NCBI GenBank assembly: GCA_029977045.1
Contig: JAPOLP010000240.1
Coordinates: 1 to 7,896 of the forward strand
DNA from: Planctomycetota bacterium
Lineage (GTDB): Bacteria > Planctomycetota > Planctomycetia > Planctomycetales > Planctomycetaceae
DNA length: 7,896 bases
Reading direction: 5' to 3'
Of this stretch, positions 6,392-7,896 are shown piece by piece; position 1 is the stretch's first letter; each line of letters begins with the position of its first letter. The notes beneath the pieces were generated by a model. That model worked only from the letters and a program-made list of their open reading frames with translations. It was not told the origin of the DNA and ran no database searches. The translations under genes were made by a program, and so were the position numbers.

Positions 6392-7744
6392 TCAGAGCAA
6401 TCCTGCGATCGGCTTACCGCTGTAGAGAATCGGGACCGGGCGGCCAGCGTGGTCAGTCAGATTCAATGACGGATCGATTCCCAGATGCCGGTAGACGGTT
6501 GCCAGCAGATCCTGCGGGGTGTGAGGCTGCTCAGTCGGATATTCAGCCTTGCTGTTTGTTGCGCCGACGACCTTCCCCATCTGCATGCCGCCACCGGAGA
6601 GCAGGGCCGAGTAAGCCTGCGGCCAATGATCGCGTCCTGTGCCAGTACTGTTGTGGCTCAGTCGCGGCGTTCTTCCGAACTCACCAACGACCACGACGAG
6701 TATCTTCCGGTCGAGGCCTCGGCTGAAGATATCTTCAATCAGTGCCGACACAGCCTGATCCATGTACGGCAGCCGGACCCGCATGTACTTCGCGAAGTGG
6801 CCGGGGCGACCGGCGTTGGAGATGTGGTCGTCCCAGTTCGTGAATTCCTCACCGTTCTTCGGCGTGTTGAAGTAGATGTTGATGACCGACGTTCCGGACT
6901 CAGCCAGCCTCCGTGCGAGCAGGCAGGCCTGGCCCCATTCGTTGCGGCCATAGCGGTCACGCAGGGAATCCGATTCCTGATCGATCGCGAACGCCTTCGC
7001 GACGTCCGGGCTGGTCATCAGCTCGAAGGCCAACTCCTGAAACCGATCGACGCCGTCGAGCTGGCCACTAGTATCCAGGTCGCTTCTCAGCCGGTCGAAC
7101 TTCTGCAGCAGCGTCTGCCGCTGGCTGAGGAACTCACGATCGCGGCCCGCCGCCAGCTTGACCTGTGGCGGCTGATAGCTTTCGGCATTCGGGTCGCCTG
7201 TCTCAAAGGCCGAGTGATGCAGGCCAAGGTAAGCAGGCCGCGTCATATAAGGCTTGCGGGGAATCGCGACGTAAGGCGGCATTGCCTTTGAACCGATTCC
7301 CTTGAGCACGCTGGTAACCGAGCCGAAGTCAGGATGTTCGCTCTTTGACCCCGATGTCGGGTCAAGAACCGTCGGGGGTTTGCCGGTCAGGACAACGATG
7401 CCGCCGTCGCTGTGAATGCCGACGTCGTGATGCAGCGAGCGGACGATCGAGAACCGGTCGGCCAGCTTCGCCTGCAGCGGAAACAGCTCACAGATATCCA
7501 TTCCAGGCACGTTCGTCGGAATCTGATTGAAGACGCTGCGGTACGACGACGGTGCGTCGGGCTTCAAATCGTAGGTCTCAAGCTGCGAGGCGCCTCCGTG
7601 CTGGTAGAGCATAATCACGGACGTGTCGCTGCTTTCCGACCCGGATGCGGCGCGGGCCTGCAGAATTTCCGGCAGCGTTAGACCGCCCAGTGCCAGAGCG
7701 CCGATCTGCATGAAACCGCGGCGAGTGATGATCGAATCGTGCAT
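6392..7744 (-). CDS. DUF1501 protein, Tat-exported, second complete copy
   Basis: A 450-residue DUF1501 protein, from a different subgroup than the one at 2807-4285: shorter, with little identity outside the shared motifs. The N-terminus has a twin-arginine motif ITRRGFMQIG (6-15), a hydrophobic run ALALGGLTLPEIL and a likely cleavage near ARAASG (30-35), indicating Tat export. Family signatures are LYQHGGASQLETYDLKPDAP (46-65), SLHHDVGIHSDGG (103-115), GEFGRTP (354-360), GRDHWP (370-375), LLSGGGMQMG (382-391) and the ending HLGIDPSLNLTDHAGRPVPI. The start ATG has no strong Shine-Dalgarno sequence. The frame is kept because the Tat motif needs it, and translation may depend on the DUF1501 gene ending 47 bases upstream. 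The tandem arrangement suggests one transcript. The function is unknown. Confidence 0.93.
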   Translation of the reverse strand: MHDSIITRRGFMQIGALALGGLTLPEILQARAASGSESSDTSVIMLYQHGGASQLETYDLKPDAPSSYRSVFNQIPTNVPGMDICELFPLQAKLADRFSIVRSLHHDVGIHSDGGIVVLTGKPPTVLDPTSGSKSEHPDFGSVTSVLKGIGSKAMPPYVAIPRKPYMTRPAYLGLHHSAFETGDPNAESYQPPQVKLAAGRDREFLSQRQTLLQKFDRLRSDLDTSGQLDGVDRFQELAFELMTSPDVAKAFAIDQESDSLRDRYGRNEWGQACLLARRLAESGTSVINIYFNTPKNGEEFTNWDDHISNAGRPGHFAKYMRVRLPYMDQAVSALIEDIFSRGLDRKILVVVVGEFGRTPRLSHNSTGTGRDHWPQAYSALLSGGGMQMGKVVGATNSKAEYPTEQPHTPQDLLATVYRHLGIDPSLNLTDHAGRPVPILYSGKPIAGLL

Positions 7745-7772
7745 GAACCGAACCCGGTTGGAACTGGCAGTT

Positions 7773-7791
7773 GCCGACTATCTGAGTCGGC
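7773..7791 (-). repeat. Hairpin between the tandem DUF1501 genes
   Basis: Directly after the stop codon of the upstream partial gene, GCCGACT and AGTCGGC form a perfect 7-bp stem with a 5-base loop. No T-run follows, so it is not a clear terminator. It may act as a processing or stability element, or partly separate expression of the two genes. Confidence 0.5.
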
Positions 7792-7896
7792 TCAACCAAA
7801 CAGAGATCGCAGTGGCTGGCCGCCTTCAAGGATTCCCGTCGGGCGTCCCTGAGCATCCGGAAGTTTCAGTTCGTGGGGAATGCCGAGGCTGTCATA
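7792..7896 (-). CDS. 3' end of a further DUF1501 gene (cut by window edge)
   Basis: The minus strand from the window edge reads YDSLGIPHELKLPDAQGRP, then TGILEGGQPLRSLFG and a TGA at 7792-7794. This aligns closely with the C-terminus of the next gene downstream (YRHLGIDPSLNLTDHAGRP, then VPILYSGKPIAGLL): both have LGI at the same place, D-x-x-GRP, IL, a G and a P at matching spacings, and a terminal leucine-rich end. It is therefore the last 34 residues of a second DUF1501 protein encoded just upstream on the same strand. The rest lies outside the window, so signal and motifs cannot be checked. Confidence 0.8.
   Translation of the reverse strand, partial: YDSLGIPHELKLPDAQGRPTGILEGGQPLRSLFG

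Noticed and set aside
6485..7291. Plus-strand open frame of 268 codons opposite the second complete DUF1501 gene.
   Set aside because: The opposite strand carries the Tat signal and all family motifs; this frame is its mirror.
7578..7856. Minus-strand open frame of 92 codons over the start of the DUF1501 gene.
   Set aside because: It overlaps both the DUF1501 start and the tail of the upstream DUF1501 gene in another frame, and both of those have family similarity.

Overview
The window is very probably from a member of the Planctomycetota. It carries DUF1501 proteins with twin-arginine signals, a DUF1559 protein with a pilin-type N-terminus and a C-terminal H-X9-DG motif, a TatD-like amidohydrolase of the EboB type, and GC-rich coding DNA with GTG starts and clear Shine-Dalgarno sequences. 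No rRNA, tRNA, CRISPR array or insertion sequence was seen.

Left part (76-4285, all + strand): an intact M81/MlrC-like metallopeptidase is followed, after a 117-base gap, by a tightly packed three-gene unit. The unit holds a 106-residue unidentified protein, an EboB-like TatD-family metal hydrolase and a Tat-exported DUF1501 protein. The reading frames overlap or abut at GTGA junctions, which suggests translational coupling. The reactions are unknown; the layout suggests a cytoplasmic hydrolase made together with an exported alkaline-phosphatase-superfamily-like protein.

Middle (4286-4868): this convergent intergenic stretch looks like a gene graveyard. It holds an N-terminally truncated remnant resembling DUF2459 (- strand) and an internal fragment of a hemolysin-type (RTX-like) calcium-binding repeat protein (+ strand) with an in-frame stop. 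It ends at a strong intrinsic terminator that serves the DUF1559 gene from the other side.

Right part (4869-7896, all - strand): in transcription order there is the 3' tail of a DUF1501 gene cut by the window edge, a complete DUF1501 gene 47 bases downstream, a 551-base gap, and the DUF1559 pseudopilin-like gene. The gap contains a perfect 15-base palindrome with the 7-1-7 layout of a Fur-type box and a 9-bp inverted repeat.

No defence or mobile system was found. The most interesting items are the compact EboB-like/DUF1501 unit outside a recognisable ebo cluster, the two decayed gene fragments, and the palindrome upstream of the DUF1559 gene.
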